From CAYRES01 sp964423425 (GTDB taxonomy: Bacteria; Actinomycetota; Thermoleophilia; RBG-16-64-13), in contig CAYRES010000010.1 of the NCBI GenBank assembly GCA_964423425.1, forward strand, positions 1-64,000: a stretch of DNA of 64,000 nt, written 5' to 3'. Position numbers and translations under genes: made by a program. Positions 49,132-56,730 of this stretch are shown here, one piece after another; the first letter of the stretch is position 1; each line of letters opens with the position of its first letter. The notes under the pieces were generated by a model that ran no database searches, was not told the origin of the DNA, and saw nothing but the letters and a program-made list of their open reading frames with translations.

Positions 49132-49160
49132 AGTGTATACAGATTCAACCAACCATGCAA
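49132..49160 (-). promoter_or_regulatory. Candidate livJ promoter
   Basis: On the minus strand TTGCAT (49160-49155), 17 bases, TACACT (49137-49132). It is about 118 bases upstream of livJ. Only a moderate match, chosen because spacing is exact. Confidence 0.4.
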
Positions 49161-49198
49161 GCAATTCATCGAAGCACACGTCGAGGAATTCGAGTGCC

Positions 49199-49226
49199 TT
49201 GTGCCCGGGCCACGTTGGACTATAAT
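49199..49226 (+). promoter_or_regulatory. tRNA-Leu promoter
   Basis: TTGTGC (49199-49204), 16-base spacer, perfect TATAAT (49221-49226). Transcription would start near 49233, some 60 bases before the tRNA. Confidence 0.7.
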
Positions 49227-49294
49227 GAGTGCCTATCCTGCACTCTGCTGCTCCGGCTGAGGTCCGGAGAGCGGAGTGTTGTCCTGGAATACGT

Positions 49295-49380
49295 GCCGAA
49301 GTGGCGGAACTGGCAGACGCGCTGGACTCAAAATCCAGTGAGGCTCACACCTCGTGCGGGTTCGATTCCCGCCTTCGGCA
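49295..49380 (+). tRNA. tRNA-Leu (anticodon CAA)
   Basis: An 86-base class II tRNA. The 7-bp acceptor stem GCCGAAG pairs with CTTCGGC (49373-49379), discriminator A. The anticodon stem CTGGA/TCCAG holds the loop CTCAAAA, giving anticodon CAA for UUG codons. A long variable arm (GAGGCTCACACCTC) and the T-loop GGTTCGATTCC are present, as expected for tRNA-Leu. The CCA end is not encoded. It has its own TATAAT promoter. Confidence 0.97.
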
Positions 49381-49488
49381 TTCCGTGAATCCCTCCCACA
49401 AGAGCACTTCGCATCGTGGGGCCGGCTGCGACCACGAGCATGAGTCGGGTAAGATGAGGGGAGCAACCCAGACACCGGGAGGTCAGTG

Positions 49489-50427
49489 ATGCGACGCACA
49501 CCACACGCAACCCCCGTGATAGTCCTTGCACTTCTGCTCGTTGTGGCGCTCGCCGTTATGGGCTGTGGCAAAGGTGCAGGGGGTGTCACCTACGACTTCA
49601 AGGCCGGCGACTCGTTCTCCTACGTCATGAACATCGGCATGAGCGGTTCGGCTTCCGCACCCAACCTCGGGAAAGAGGAGATCCCCGAGGGGACCAGTCT
49701 CGAGGCCGCATTCACCATCGACATCACCGACGTGCAGGACGGCATAGCCACGGTCGCCTACCGGTACGACTCGTTGGAGATGAATGCCGAGGGCCAGACC
49801 GAATCCATTCCTGCAGACATGATCCCGCAGATCACCTTGCAGATAGACCGTGAGGGCCGAATCGTCTCGGTGGACGGCAACTCTCAGGGGATGCCCTTCG
49901 GCATGGGCATGTCCAGCCTGCCCTTCGACCCCTCTCAGTTCGGTGCTCAGATGGTCGTCGTGACCCCTGAAGGCGGCCTTCGGGAGGTGGGGGACGAATG
50001 GACCGCCACCAGCACCACACCCATCCCCGGCACGGGTGAAGAAGTGGTGAGCACAGTGAAGGCCACTCTGGTGGCGCTGGACACGGTCGGAGGCGACACC
50101 ATCGCCACCATCGACTACACGCTCGATACTCCCATGGACATCGAGATCGATCTGGCGGAGATGATGAAAGGTATGGGCCTTGGGCAGGTGCTCCGGGAAG
50201 CCGGGGGCGACTTCGTCTTCACCATGAGCGTGAGCGGCCTTCAAGCCATGAGCGGCACCACGAGACTCAACATGTCCAAGGGTGTTCCCGTAGCCTTCGC
50301 CGGAGAAGTGGCCATGAACATCGAGTTCGCCATCACCGACGCCCCGGCCGAGATCGTACCGCCGAGCGAACGTGGTCCCTTCGGTCTGGACATGAAGCTC
50401 GCCATGACCCTGGAGCAAGTCGAGTAG
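49489..50427 (+). CDS. Lipoprotein, DUF6263-like
   Basis: A secreted lipoprotein of 312 residues. Signal helix VIVLALLLVVALAVMGC ends in a lipobox at about Cys26. The mature part is beta-rich and Met/Gly/Thr-rich: YDFKAGDSFSYVMNIGMSGSA at the start, IDITDVQDGIATVAYRYD, LQIDREGRIVSVDGNS, VGDEWTATSTTPIPGTGEE and TRLNMSKGVPVAFAGEVAMNIE. The layout (K.G..y.y.., inner 'i...G.i...', 'G..W') resembles DUF6263-type lipoproteins of unknown role. ATG 49489 follows GGGAGG. It stands alone with a strong terminator behind it. Confidence 0.78.
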   Translation: MRRTPHATPVIVLALLLVVALAVMGCGKGAGGVTYDFKAGDSFSYVMNIGMSGSASAPNLGKEEIPEGTSLEAAFTIDITDVQDGIATVAYRYDSLEMNAEGQTESIPADMIPQITLQIDREGRIVSVDGNSQGMPFGMGMSSLPFDPSQFGAQMVVVTPEGGLREVGDEWTATSTTPIPGTGEEVVSTVKATLVALDTVGGDTIATIDYTLDTPMDIEIDLAEMMKGMGLGQVLREAGGDFVFTMSVSGLQAMSGTTRLNMSKGVPVAFAGEVAMNIEFAITDAPAEIVPPSERGPFGLDMKLAMTLEQVE

Positions 50428-50523
50428 AACGCGCGTGGCCGAAGCTCTCCCGCCTCGTCGCAGAGGCTGGCGGCGACCGTGAGTCCTTCTCGATGATACT
50501 GCCATGGCTCAGCGACCATGCTT

Positions 50524-50563
50524 TGGCGGGCGGGGGGCGTCTTCCGGCGCCCCCCGCCCGCCA
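50524..50563. terminator. Strong GC-rich terminator between convergent genes
   Basis: A 16-bp stem (50524-50539 with 50548-50563) and an 8-base loop. It separates the lipoprotein gene (ends 50427) from the LPSTG protein gene (ends 50619). CATGCTTT flanks give a short T-run on the plus strand. Confidence 0.85.
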
Positions 50564-50618
50564 TGCTTTCACATTTCCCGGCCGGCAGACGGCGCCTCAG
50601 GCTGCGCGAAGCGCACCA

Positions 50619-51041
50619 TCACTCCTTCGCTTCCGGATCCGAGGTGGAACTCTGCCTGCGAGCGGCGCGGCGTAGCAAGAGACCGATCACGACGAGCAGC
50701 ACACCGACTCCCACCATGAGGGCGATCTGGGACCCCGTGCTCGGCAACACCGCCCGTCCACCCCGGCTCACAGTCGTCCCTCTCTGTTCCCGGAGGATCT
50801 CCTGGGCTGCGTACTCCGCCACCACCGGGTCGGCGGGCGCTGCAGTCAGTTCAGCGCGCGTGTAGGCGCCTTCCAGGCTGCCAGTGGCGGCGTAGTCGTG
50901 GTTGATGCCCTGAGGCGCGGCTCCCCACGCAGATTCTGCCACGGTGAATACGCACCCACAGCCAATCACGGCCGACATCAATGCCACCACCATGGCTCGA
51001 CGCACTCCCGGTCGCGCGATCAACGTTGCGTCAACGCTCAT
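50619..51041 (-). CDS. Small LPXTG-like (LPSTG) cell-wall-anchored protein
   Basis: A 140-residue protein with a signal peptide (VRRAMVVALMSAVIGCGCVFTVAESAWG) and a C-terminal sorting signal: LPSTG at 99-103, a hydrophobic helix (IALMVGVGVLLVVIGLLL) and a basic tail (RRAARRQ). This is the pattern recognised by sortases. The mature part is only about 55 residues. The tail after the Arg cluster (SSTSDPEAKE) is longer than usual, so a plain membrane anchor is an alternative. ATG 51041 follows AAAGGGGGAT. It is divergent from the bldD-like gene and shares its 205-base regulatory region. No sortase gene is in the window. Confidence 0.75.
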   Translation of the reverse strand: MSVDATLIARPGVRRAMVVALMSAVIGCGCVFTVAESAWGAAPQGINHDYAATGSLEGAYTRAELTAAPADPVVAEYAAQEILREQRGTTVSRGGRAVLPSTGSQIALMVGVGVLLVVIGLLLRRAARRQSSTSDPEAKE

Positions 51042-51070
51042 GATCCCCCTTTCCCTCTCCGACCTTACGC

Positions 51071-51165
51071 CTGAATGGTCCTGAATGGTCCTTTCAATAC
51101 GACGTCCCCGGCACCCGGGACGAGATCCCTTCCCCTGAGGATACATATGCTGTTCCCAGAGGGAA
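51071..51165. promoter_or_regulatory. Repeats in the LPSTG-gene/bldD shared upstream region
   Basis: A 10-base word CTGAATGGTC is tandemly repeated at 51071-51090. Further on, TTCCC-AGA-GGGAA (51153-51165) is a perfect inverted repeat, and part of it (TGTTCCC) recurs just inside the bldD coding start. These are plausible binding sites for the BldD-like protein or another regulator, but no match to a known BldD box is claimed. Confidence 0.4.
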
Positions 51166-51231
51166 TAAATGGAGAAATTGCGGTCCAATCATGCGACCGC
51201 GCATTTCTTTGTGGTCCAACCGCGAAAACGG

Positions 51232-51240
51232 TGCTATGTT
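51232..51240 (+). promoter_or_regulatory. Extended -10 of the bldD-like gene; leaderless start
   Basis: TGC-TATGTT (51232-51240) is an extended -10. Transcription would start six or seven bases on, at 51247, the A of the ATG, and there is no Shine-Dalgarno. A leaderless mRNA is therefore likely, as is frequent in actinobacteria. Confidence 0.5.
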
Positions 51241-51246
51241 CAGCAC

Positions 51247-51744
51247 ATGAATACTGTTCCCGAGAGACCAAGTAGATACGCCGAGTTGGTCGGCCTGAAG
51301 CTCAGGCGGCTACGCCAGGAGCGACGGCTCAGCCTTCAGGACGTCTGCGATCGGTCGGGGGGTTCCTTCGTGGTATCCACGCTCAGTGCGTATGAGCACG
51401 GCAAGAGGAGCCTCAGCCTGGAACGGCTCGTCGAGTTGGCGAACATCTACGGGATATCCCTCTCCACCCTGCTCGAAGTGGAGGAGCGGCCCGAAGGCAG
51501 CCTCGCAGACAGCCGGCCACTCCGTATCGATCTGGGGGCACTGAAAGGCCTGCCCGAAGAGGAGAGGTCAGCGCTTGACCTCTACCTCGAGTTCCTGCGT
51601 CGGATACGGCAAGACCCCACCACCGATGTGATGACCATTCGCAGAGACGACCTGAACTACTTGGCGTCGCTCTACGGAGTGCGGCCCGAGGTCCTGCGCG
51701 AGCGTCTGATCACGGCCAAGGTTCTTGCCTTCGCGGGCGAATAG
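51247..51744 (+). CDS. bldD: BldD-like c-di-GMP-responsive transcriptional regulator
   Basis: A 165-residue regulator with an XRE helix-turn-helix (residues 12-72, LKLRRLRQERRLSLQDVCDRS then STLSAYEHGKRSLSLERLVELA) and a C-terminal domain matching BldD of Streptomyces, the master repressor of sporulation that dimerises on a c-di-GMP tetramer. The c-di-GMP signature R-x-D-X8-R-x-x-D is intact at R121-D123 and R132-D135 (RQD...RRDD), with the same spacing as in Streptomyces BldD. The following LNYLASLYGVRPEVLRERL also matches. The upstream in-frame ATG at 51169 has no support; 51247 fits the homologue and a leaderless promoter. It is divergent from the LPSTG protein gene. Confidence 0.88.
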   Translation: MNTVPERPSRYAELVGLKLRRLRQERRLSLQDVCDRSGGSFVVSTLSAYEHGKRSLSLERLVELANIYGISLSTLLEVEERPEGSLADSRPLRIDLGALKGLPEEERSALDLYLEFLRRIRQDPTTDVMTIRRDDLNYLASLYGVRPEVLRERLITAKVLAFAGE

Positions 51745-51753
51745 GGCCACCAG

Positions 51754-51804
51754 CCGTCGGGTGCACACGTGCGGATGCCCCTTCGGCCCGTGTGCACCCG
51801 ACGG
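51754..51804. terminator. Long hairpin between bldD-like and usp genes
   Basis: Perfect 16-bp stem, 51754-51769 with 51789-51804, and a 19-base loop that contains a smaller GC-rich fold. Placed between convergent genes. No T-run. Confidence 0.75.
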
Positions 51805-51921
51805 TATGGCGGCGGCATGCCGGCTGTGCGCCGGCTGCCCGACCGAGGAAGTCGCCGCGCACGAGGGCACCCCGGCCGAGGCTTCCGCCACTCATTGACG
51901 CACCGACCCTCACCGACGGCG

Positions 51922-52758
51922 CTAAGGCACGAGCAGCACCGGCATCTCGAGTTCACGCATGAGCCTCTCCGCCGTGCTTCCAAGTAAGAGCTTGTGGAGC
52001 AGAGAGTGGCCCTTCTTGCCGAGCAGCACCAGATCGGCCGGTTCGTCGTCGAGTTCAGCGAACACCGCCGCGTTCACGTCTCCCTCCCTCACGCGATAGC
52101 CGACATCCAGATCGAAGGCTGCGGCGTACTCGCGCGCCTCCTCCTGTACCTGCGCCGCCTCTTCTTCCGATGCAGCCGCCGAGAGCACGCGCAGGGCCAC
52201 GCCGGTGTGCGTCGCGATGTCGATGCCGAGCTTGAGCGCCTGGTTGGAGGGATGGCTGCCGTCGTAGAGCAGCACCATGCTCCCCATGGGCCGGGCCACC
52301 TCGTCGGCCAGGAGCACGGGTACAGTGGCACGTCGAATCACAAGCTCTGTGGTCGAACCCAGGGTCTCCTTGCCCCAGCGGGCATGCTCCCCCCGCTTAC
52401 CGACCACCAGCAGATCGTTTGAATCGGCCAGCTCGGCTATCACCTCGGCAGGCACGCCCTCTTCCAACCGCGTGTCGCACTGGACTCCCGCCTGTTCCAC
52501 CGCTTCCTTGAAACCGACCAGCACGTGCTCCATTTTCTTGCGGAAACTCTCCATGAGCTCTACTGGGAACTGGGAGATGGGAATGGTCTCGAAGGGATAG
52601 GAGTAGTCGAGATAGGGCGGCATCTCGAGCAGCCGCACGTCGAGCACTCCGAGACCGACCACGCGCGCTTGGTAGGCGCGTGCCAGCCAGACGGCCTGCT
52701 CCCTTGCGGCCACCGCATGGGCCGATGCATCGGCGGCAACGACAATCGACTTGATCAT
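51922..52758 (-). CDS. Tandem universal stress protein (two UspA domains)
   Basis: A 278-residue cytoplasmic protein made of two Usp domains. Domain one (1-145) begins IKSIVVAADASAHAVAAREQAVWLA and ends with the ATP-binding-type segment LLVVGKRGEHARWGKETLGSTTELVIRRATVPVLL (G-2x-G-9x-G-S/T). Domain two (about 153-278) begins GSMVLLYDGSHPSNQALKLG and ends with LVLLGKKGHSLLHKLLLGSTAERLMRELEMPVLLVP. Both retain the nucleotide-binding pattern. ATG 52758 follows GGGAGGGG. Tandem Usp proteins are common in actinobacteria under dormancy or oxygen stress control. Single gene. Confidence 0.93.
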   Translation of the reverse strand: MIKSIVVAADASAHAVAAREQAVWLARAYQARVVGLGVLDVRLLEMPPYLDYSYPFETIPISQFPVELMESFRKKMEHVLVGFKEAVEQAGVQCDTRLEEGVPAEVIAELADSNDLLVVGKRGEHARWGKETLGSTTELVIRRATVPVLLADEVARPMGSMVLLYDGSHPSNQALKLGIDIATHTGVALRVLSAAASEEEAAQVQEEAREYAAAFDLDVGYRVREGDVNAAVFAELDDEPADLVLLGKKGHSLLHKLLLGSTAERLMRELEMPVLLVP

Positions 52759-52801
52759 GAGCCCCTCCCTGAGTGCCGGTCTGATATACCCACGACCCCT
52801 T

Positions 52802-53572
52802 CTATGGGCCGATCTCCACCTTCTCGCGGGTGGCCGACGCGCCCGCCCTCGGCAGGTAGTCGGGAACGATACATCCATCGAAGCCGCTGGCCTCGAGCGT
52901 GCGGCGGTCCGCTTCCCGGCCCCCCCGCAGAGAACACACCACCAGACGTTCGGCCGGGATCCTGCTCACCAGCCTGAAGGCGTCATCAAGAGTGATGTCA
53001 GGGGACCCCGGCTCCGGCCCGCAGAGAAACACGATGGCCTCGGGTACATCGTGGACCGCCTCGAGATCCTGTTCGCTGCGAACCTCGATCACCAGCTCGA
53101 GACCCGTGTGCTTCACGAGCGCCGCCATGGCGTGGAGCTCGGTCGGCCCCAACACCGCGGGGAGCAGAGAGACGCTGGTGGCACCGAGAAAGCGCGCCTC
53201 ATAGAGCTGGTACTCATCGACTACGATGTCGCGGAAGAGCAGGGGCGCCGAGGCTGCAGAAGCCTCAGCCAGGTCGAGCAGCCCGTGGCCGCCCATGTCC
53301 TCGTCACGCGCCAGAACGGAGAAGGCTTTGACACCGCGCTCCCTCTGTCGTGCGATCACAGAGGATACCTCGCGGGATGGATGGACGGCCACGTCAATCG
53401 TCCTGCGTATCTCGCCGATGACCGTGAGGCCGGACCCGCCGAGGATCTCGCGCAGGCCACCGGTGTCTCTCGGGGGCTCGTACAGGCGGAGGTCATCGAG
53501 GGGCACGCTGCGCCGTCTCTCCATGATCTTGAGTCGTGCGATGGCGGCCATTCTGTCGAAGTAGTCCATCAT
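52802..53572 (-). CDS. TrpC-like protein lacking catalytic residues
   Basis: The (beta/alpha)8 pattern follows indole-3-glycerol-phosphate synthase: GLTVIGEIRRT (strand one), GVKAFSVLARDEDMGG, LLFRDIVVDEYQLYEARFLGATSVSLL, LELVIEVRSEQDLEAV and RLVVCSLRGGREADRRTLEASGFDGCIV. Yet key residues are changed: the catalytic Lys of EIK is Arg56, the Lys of K-D-F is Arg114, the GINNR loop reads LCGPEPGS and the VSESGI Glu is missing. Only the Glu in IEVR (163) remains. At 256 residues the length is right. It is therefore probably a non-catalytic paralogue or an enzyme with a new reaction. It follows hisI by 76 bases in the same direction, so a link to histidine/tryptophan phosphoribosyl chemistry is possible. 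Confidence 0.7.
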   Translation of the reverse strand: MMDYFDRMAAIARLKIMERRRSVPLDDLRLYEPPRDTGGLREILGGSGLTVIGEIRRTIDVAVHPSREVSSVIARQRERGVKAFSVLARDEDMGGHGLLDLAEASAASAPLLFRDIVVDEYQLYEARFLGATSVSLLPAVLGPTELHAMAALVKHTGLELVIEVRSEQDLEAVHDVPEAIVFLCGPEPGSPDITLDDAFRLVSRIPAERLVVCSLRGGREADRRTLEASGFDGCIVPDYLPRAGASATREKVEIGP

Positions 53573-53648
53573 GCCTCGGCCTCGATGACCCTCCCCCTCC
53601 CGAAGAACCGGTCGGACTCGCCCCGCCTTCCGGCGTGGCCCCGCGCTC

Positions 53649-54047
53649 TTACCTGTAGAGACCTTCGCGCGCCTGAAACAGCGGCCCGCTCGAGGGAAGA
53701 GGGCTCAGTACCCGCCCATCGAAACAGGAGTACGTACCCGTGTGGCAGGCAGGCCCGGTCTGCTCTACAAGCGCGAGCAACGTATCGCCGTCACAGTCGT
53801 ACAGGAGGGCCCGCACACGCTGCACGTGCCCGGACGTGCCCCCTTTGTTCCACAATTCCGAACGGGAGCGGCTGAAGAACCAGGTGAAACCGGTCTCAAG
53901 AGTCTTTCGCAACGATTCCTCGTTCATGTAGGCGAGCATGAGCACCTCACCCGAGTTCCACTCCTGCACGATGCACGGCACCAGACCGCGATCATCGAAA
54001 CGAACGGCACTCAGGTCGGAAGAGCCAAGGTCCACATTCGCCTGCAT
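53649..54047 (-). CDS. hisI: Phosphoribosyl-AMP cyclohydrolase
   Basis: Third step of histidine synthesis: hydrolytic opening of the adenine ring of phosphoribosyl-AMP. The 132-residue protein is monofunctional (no HisE part). Motifs: VRFDDRGLVPCIVQEWNSGEVLMLAYMNEESL (family core), WFFSRSRSELWNKGGTSGH, LLYDCDGDTLLALVEQTGPACHTG with the Cys and Asp residues that bind zinc and magnesium. ATG 54047 begins the protein just before the domain and has AGGAGAGG ten bases upstream; the long upstream frame is not supported. No other his genes are in the window. The TrpC-like gene follows. Confidence 0.93.
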   Translation of the reverse strand: MQANVDLGSSDLSAVRFDDRGLVPCIVQEWNSGEVLMLAYMNEESLRKTLETGFTWFFSRSRSELWNKGGTSGHVQRVRALLYDCDGDTLLALVEQTGPACHTGTYSCFDGRVLSPLPSSGPLFQAREGLYR

Positions 54048-54199
54048 CTCAGCCGCACCTCTCCTGTCGTTGACCGCGATCGCCGCACATAGTGGACACG
54101 TAGCATAACAGATGCCTCGAGCTGTGCGGCCCGAAGCAAACGGAGTATGGTGTAGTCGGCTGTGAACAGGCTTCTGAGAAGAGGCGGAGGTACCGGGGC

Positions 54200-55504
54200 G
54201 TGGTTGAGGCGACGCAAGGGCGATCGACGGGGTTACCGGGTGAGAAGAGACCTCGGGCACAGGGGGCCGAGCTGATCTTCACAGGCGACGAGCTTCTCCG
54301 AGGCGATATCGTCAACACGAACCAGGCGTATCTCGGCGAGAGGCTGCTCAATGCGGGTCTCTTCGTGACGCATGCCCTCTCGGTGACCGACGACCTCGAA
54401 CTCATCGGCGGTGCTCTGCGCGAGGCGGCATCGCGACGACCGGCCGTCTTGGTCGTCTCCGGCGGACTCGGCCCCACAGCGGATGACCTCACACGGGAAG
54501 CCATCGAGCTGGCCTTCAACCGCGAGCTTGCGCTCTCCGAAGCCCTCCTCGACTCCATCCGTCGCCGCTTCCAGGACCTGGGAGTCCACATGGCCGAGAC
54601 CAACCGCAAGCAGGCTCTTCTCCCCCGAGGAGCAACCGCTATACCGCTGGTGGGCACAGCTCCAGGGTTCTGGTTCGAGGAGGGGCCAACGCTCGTTGTC
54701 GCTCTGCCCGGAGTACCCTCCGAGCTTCAGCGTATGTGGGAGGATACAGTGGAGCCCCTGCTGCGAATGAGGGAAGCGACAGGCCTTGCACCCGGAGTAG
54801 TCGTGCGCCGGCTACAGCTCTATGGGATCGGTGAGTCGAGTCTGGCCGACGTATTGAGCGACCTCCCCTGGAAGAGCGGCACCGCAGAGATCGGAACCCG
54901 GGCCGGGCTGGAAGGCATCACTCTAGTGCTGCGCTCGGCGCCCACCCCCGAGGGGAGGGCGCGCATCGCCACCCTCGCCAGCGAGATCAGGGCACGTCTG
55001 GGCGACAAGGTGTATGGAGAGAACGGCGTACCACTCGCCGATGTAGTAGGCGGTCTACTCACCGAACGTGGTCTCACTGCGGTCACCGCAGAGTCTTGTA
55101 CGGGCGGTCTCGTGGCCAAGAAGCTCACCGACACACCGGGGAGCAGCACCTACTTTCTCGGTGGAGTGATCACCTACAGCAACGAGCTCAAGGAGTCGCT
55201 GTTGGGTGTGGACCGGCGCGACCTCCAGTGCTACGGCGCCGTGAGTGAGCAGGTGGCGTCCGCCATGGCCGCAGGCGTGCGAGAGAGCCTCGGCGCCGAC
55301 TGCGCCATCGCGACCACCGGTATCGCCGGCCCAGGCGGCGGCACAGCCCAGAAGCCGGTCGGACTCGTATGGATCGCCACGGACGTTCGCGGAATCATCG
55401 ATGCACGAAAGTATACAATGTTCCGTACGCGAGCAGAGATACGTGAACGTACGGCGCACACGGCACTCGACCTGCTTCGCCGTCGGTTGCTTGCGCTCAC
55501 ATGA
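54200..55504 (+). CDS. cinA: CinA family protein (ADP-ribose pyrophosphatase/NMN deamidase type)
   Basis: A two-domain protein of 434 residues. The N-terminal MoCF-like domain (AELIFTGDELLRGDIVNTN, VVSGGLGPTADDLTREAI, ALPGVPSELQRMW) is the CinA COG1058 part. The C-terminal domain (GLTAVTAESCTGGLVAKKLTDTPGSS, YSNELKESLLGV, ATTGIAGPGGGTAQKPVGLVW) is the PncC nicotinamide mononucleotide deamidase part. In other bacteria CinA salvages pyridine nucleotides and is sometimes linked to competence and recA; recA is not adjacent here. The opening reads ELIFTGDEL where GD/NGDEL is usual, which is acceptable. GTG 54200 follows GGAGG. It is divergent from hisI. Confidence 0.93.
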   Translation: MVEATQGRSTGLPGEKRPRAQGAELIFTGDELLRGDIVNTNQAYLGERLLNAGLFVTHALSVTDDLELIGGALREAASRRPAVLVVSGGLGPTADDLTREAIELAFNRELALSEALLDSIRRRFQDLGVHMAETNRKQALLPRGATAIPLVGTAPGFWFEEGPTLVVALPGVPSELQRMWEDTVEPLLRMREATGLAPGVVVRRLQLYGIGESSLADVLSDLPWKSGTAEIGTRAGLEGITLVLRSAPTPEGRARIATLASEIRARLGDKVYGENGVPLADVVGGLLTERGLTAVTAESCTGGLVAKKLTDTPGSSTYFLGGVITYSNELKESLLGVDRRDLQCYGAVSEQVASAMAAGVRESLGADCAIATTGIAGPGGGTAQKPVGLVWIATDVRGIIDARKYTMFRTRAEIRERTAHTALDLLRRRLLALT

Positions 55505-55562
55505 GGGCAGCCTTGCGGTCCGGGCCCCGCAGAACACGATAGAAAGGGACACGCTGGAGATC

Positions 55563-56711
55563 TTGCTGAACATGTGGCGGCGCAAGCTGCGAACCGCCCT
55601 CACCATTTTCGGAATAGCCATCGGCATCTTCGCCTTCACGGTCATGGGCTCCATGGCCGAGAAGATCAACCTTCTCATCGGTGGCGCACTCGACTTCTAC
55701 GGCACCGCCATCAACGTACAGGCCTCCGGGGACGTTGGTTTCGGCGGTGCCTTCGATGCAGACGTCGCCGATGAACTGCGGGAGTTCCCCGGCGTGGAAC
55801 GGGTGGAGGCCAGCGTGAGCATCCTGCTACGCTCACCCGAAGAAGGCGGAGGTTTCTCTTTCGGACCACCCAACATCGTGACCGGGGTAGAGATCGACCA
55901 AGCCTACCTCGACCGCTTCGAGGAACAAGGGCTCCGTGTCGCTCAAGGTCGGAATCTCGAACCCGGCGACAGCGGCGCGGTGGTCGTCGGCTCCGACGTT
56001 GCCCAAGAGTTCGACGTGCGGCCGGGCGATACACTGCTCATCCGTGCAGAGCCGTTCACGGTGAAGGGCGTGCTCGAGCGAAGCCTGCAATTCACCGACA
56101 AGCTCTCCTTCGTCTTCATCGATGACACGCGCCGGCTGCTCGCCCGCGACCTTCCCCTGCTCACCACTGACAACATCGTGACCAGTGCCCAGGTGTTTGC
56201 GGCTCCGGGTGTGGACCCCGACGAGTTGGCGTTGGACATCTCCGAAGCGTTCACCGGGCTCAGTGCAACTCCCCCCAGCGAGTTCCGGCGCCAGTTCGAA
56301 TCGGGTACGGTCATCTTCAACCTCATCATCTTCGGAGTGGCGCTCATAGCGGTTGTCGTCGGCGGACTGTCTGTCATCAATACCATGATCATGAGCGTGA
56401 CCGAGCGCACCCGCGAGATCGGCATCAAGCGGGCCGTCGGCGCCAAGACACGCCACGTCCTGCTCGAGTACCTGGGCGAGTCCGCCCTCATCGGTCTCTT
56501 CGGCGGCCTGATCGGCTTCGGGGTGGGGTGGGCCGTCACGCTCATCATCAACGCGCAAACCGAGAGCACGGGCACGCTCCTGTTCACGATGACCTGGCGC
56601 CTCGCCGTGGGAGCACTCGCCTTTGCCGTGATCCTGGGCATGGTCGCAGGCCTCTATCCGGCCTTCAGAGCCGCCCGCATGAACCCGGTGACCGCACTGC
56701 GCACCCAATGA
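55563..56711 (+). CDS. MacB/FtsX-type ABC transporter permease
   Basis: A permease of the MacB/LolCE type, about 380 residues: one N-terminal helix (RTALTIFGIAIGIFAFTVMGS), a large extracytoplasmic domain (residues about 35-255), then three helices (FNLIIFGVALIAVVVGGLSVINTM; GLFGGLIGFGVGWAVTLII; VGALAFAVILGMVAGLYPAFRAARM). MSVTERTREIGIKRAVGAKTRHV and YPAFRAARMNPVTALR are family signatures. The start is unclear: TTG 55563, ATG 55572, or a rare codon upstream, since the family usually has ten more residues (TLEILLNMWRRKLRT). The ATPase gene follows 19 bases on. These systems move lipoproteins, lipids or peptides at the membrane surface rather than across it. Confidence 0.88.
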   Translation: MLNMWRRKLRTALTIFGIAIGIFAFTVMGSMAEKINLLIGGALDFYGTAINVQASGDVGFGGAFDADVADELREFPGVERVEASVSILLRSPEEGGGFSFGPPNIVTGVEIDQAYLDRFEEQGLRVAQGRNLEPGDSGAVVVGSDVAQEFDVRPGDTLLIRAEPFTVKGVLERSLQFTDKLSFVFIDDTRRLLARDLPLLTTDNIVTSAQVFAAPGVDPDELALDISEAFTGLSATPPSEFRRQFESGTVIFNLIIFGVALIAVVVGGLSVINTMIMSVTERTREIGIKRAVGAKTRHVLLEYLGESALIGLFGGLIGFGVGWAVTLIINAQTESTGTLLFTMTWRLAVGALAFAVILGMVAGLYPAFRAARMNPVTALRTQ

Positions 56712-56730
56712 GGAGAAGAGGCCCACACGA

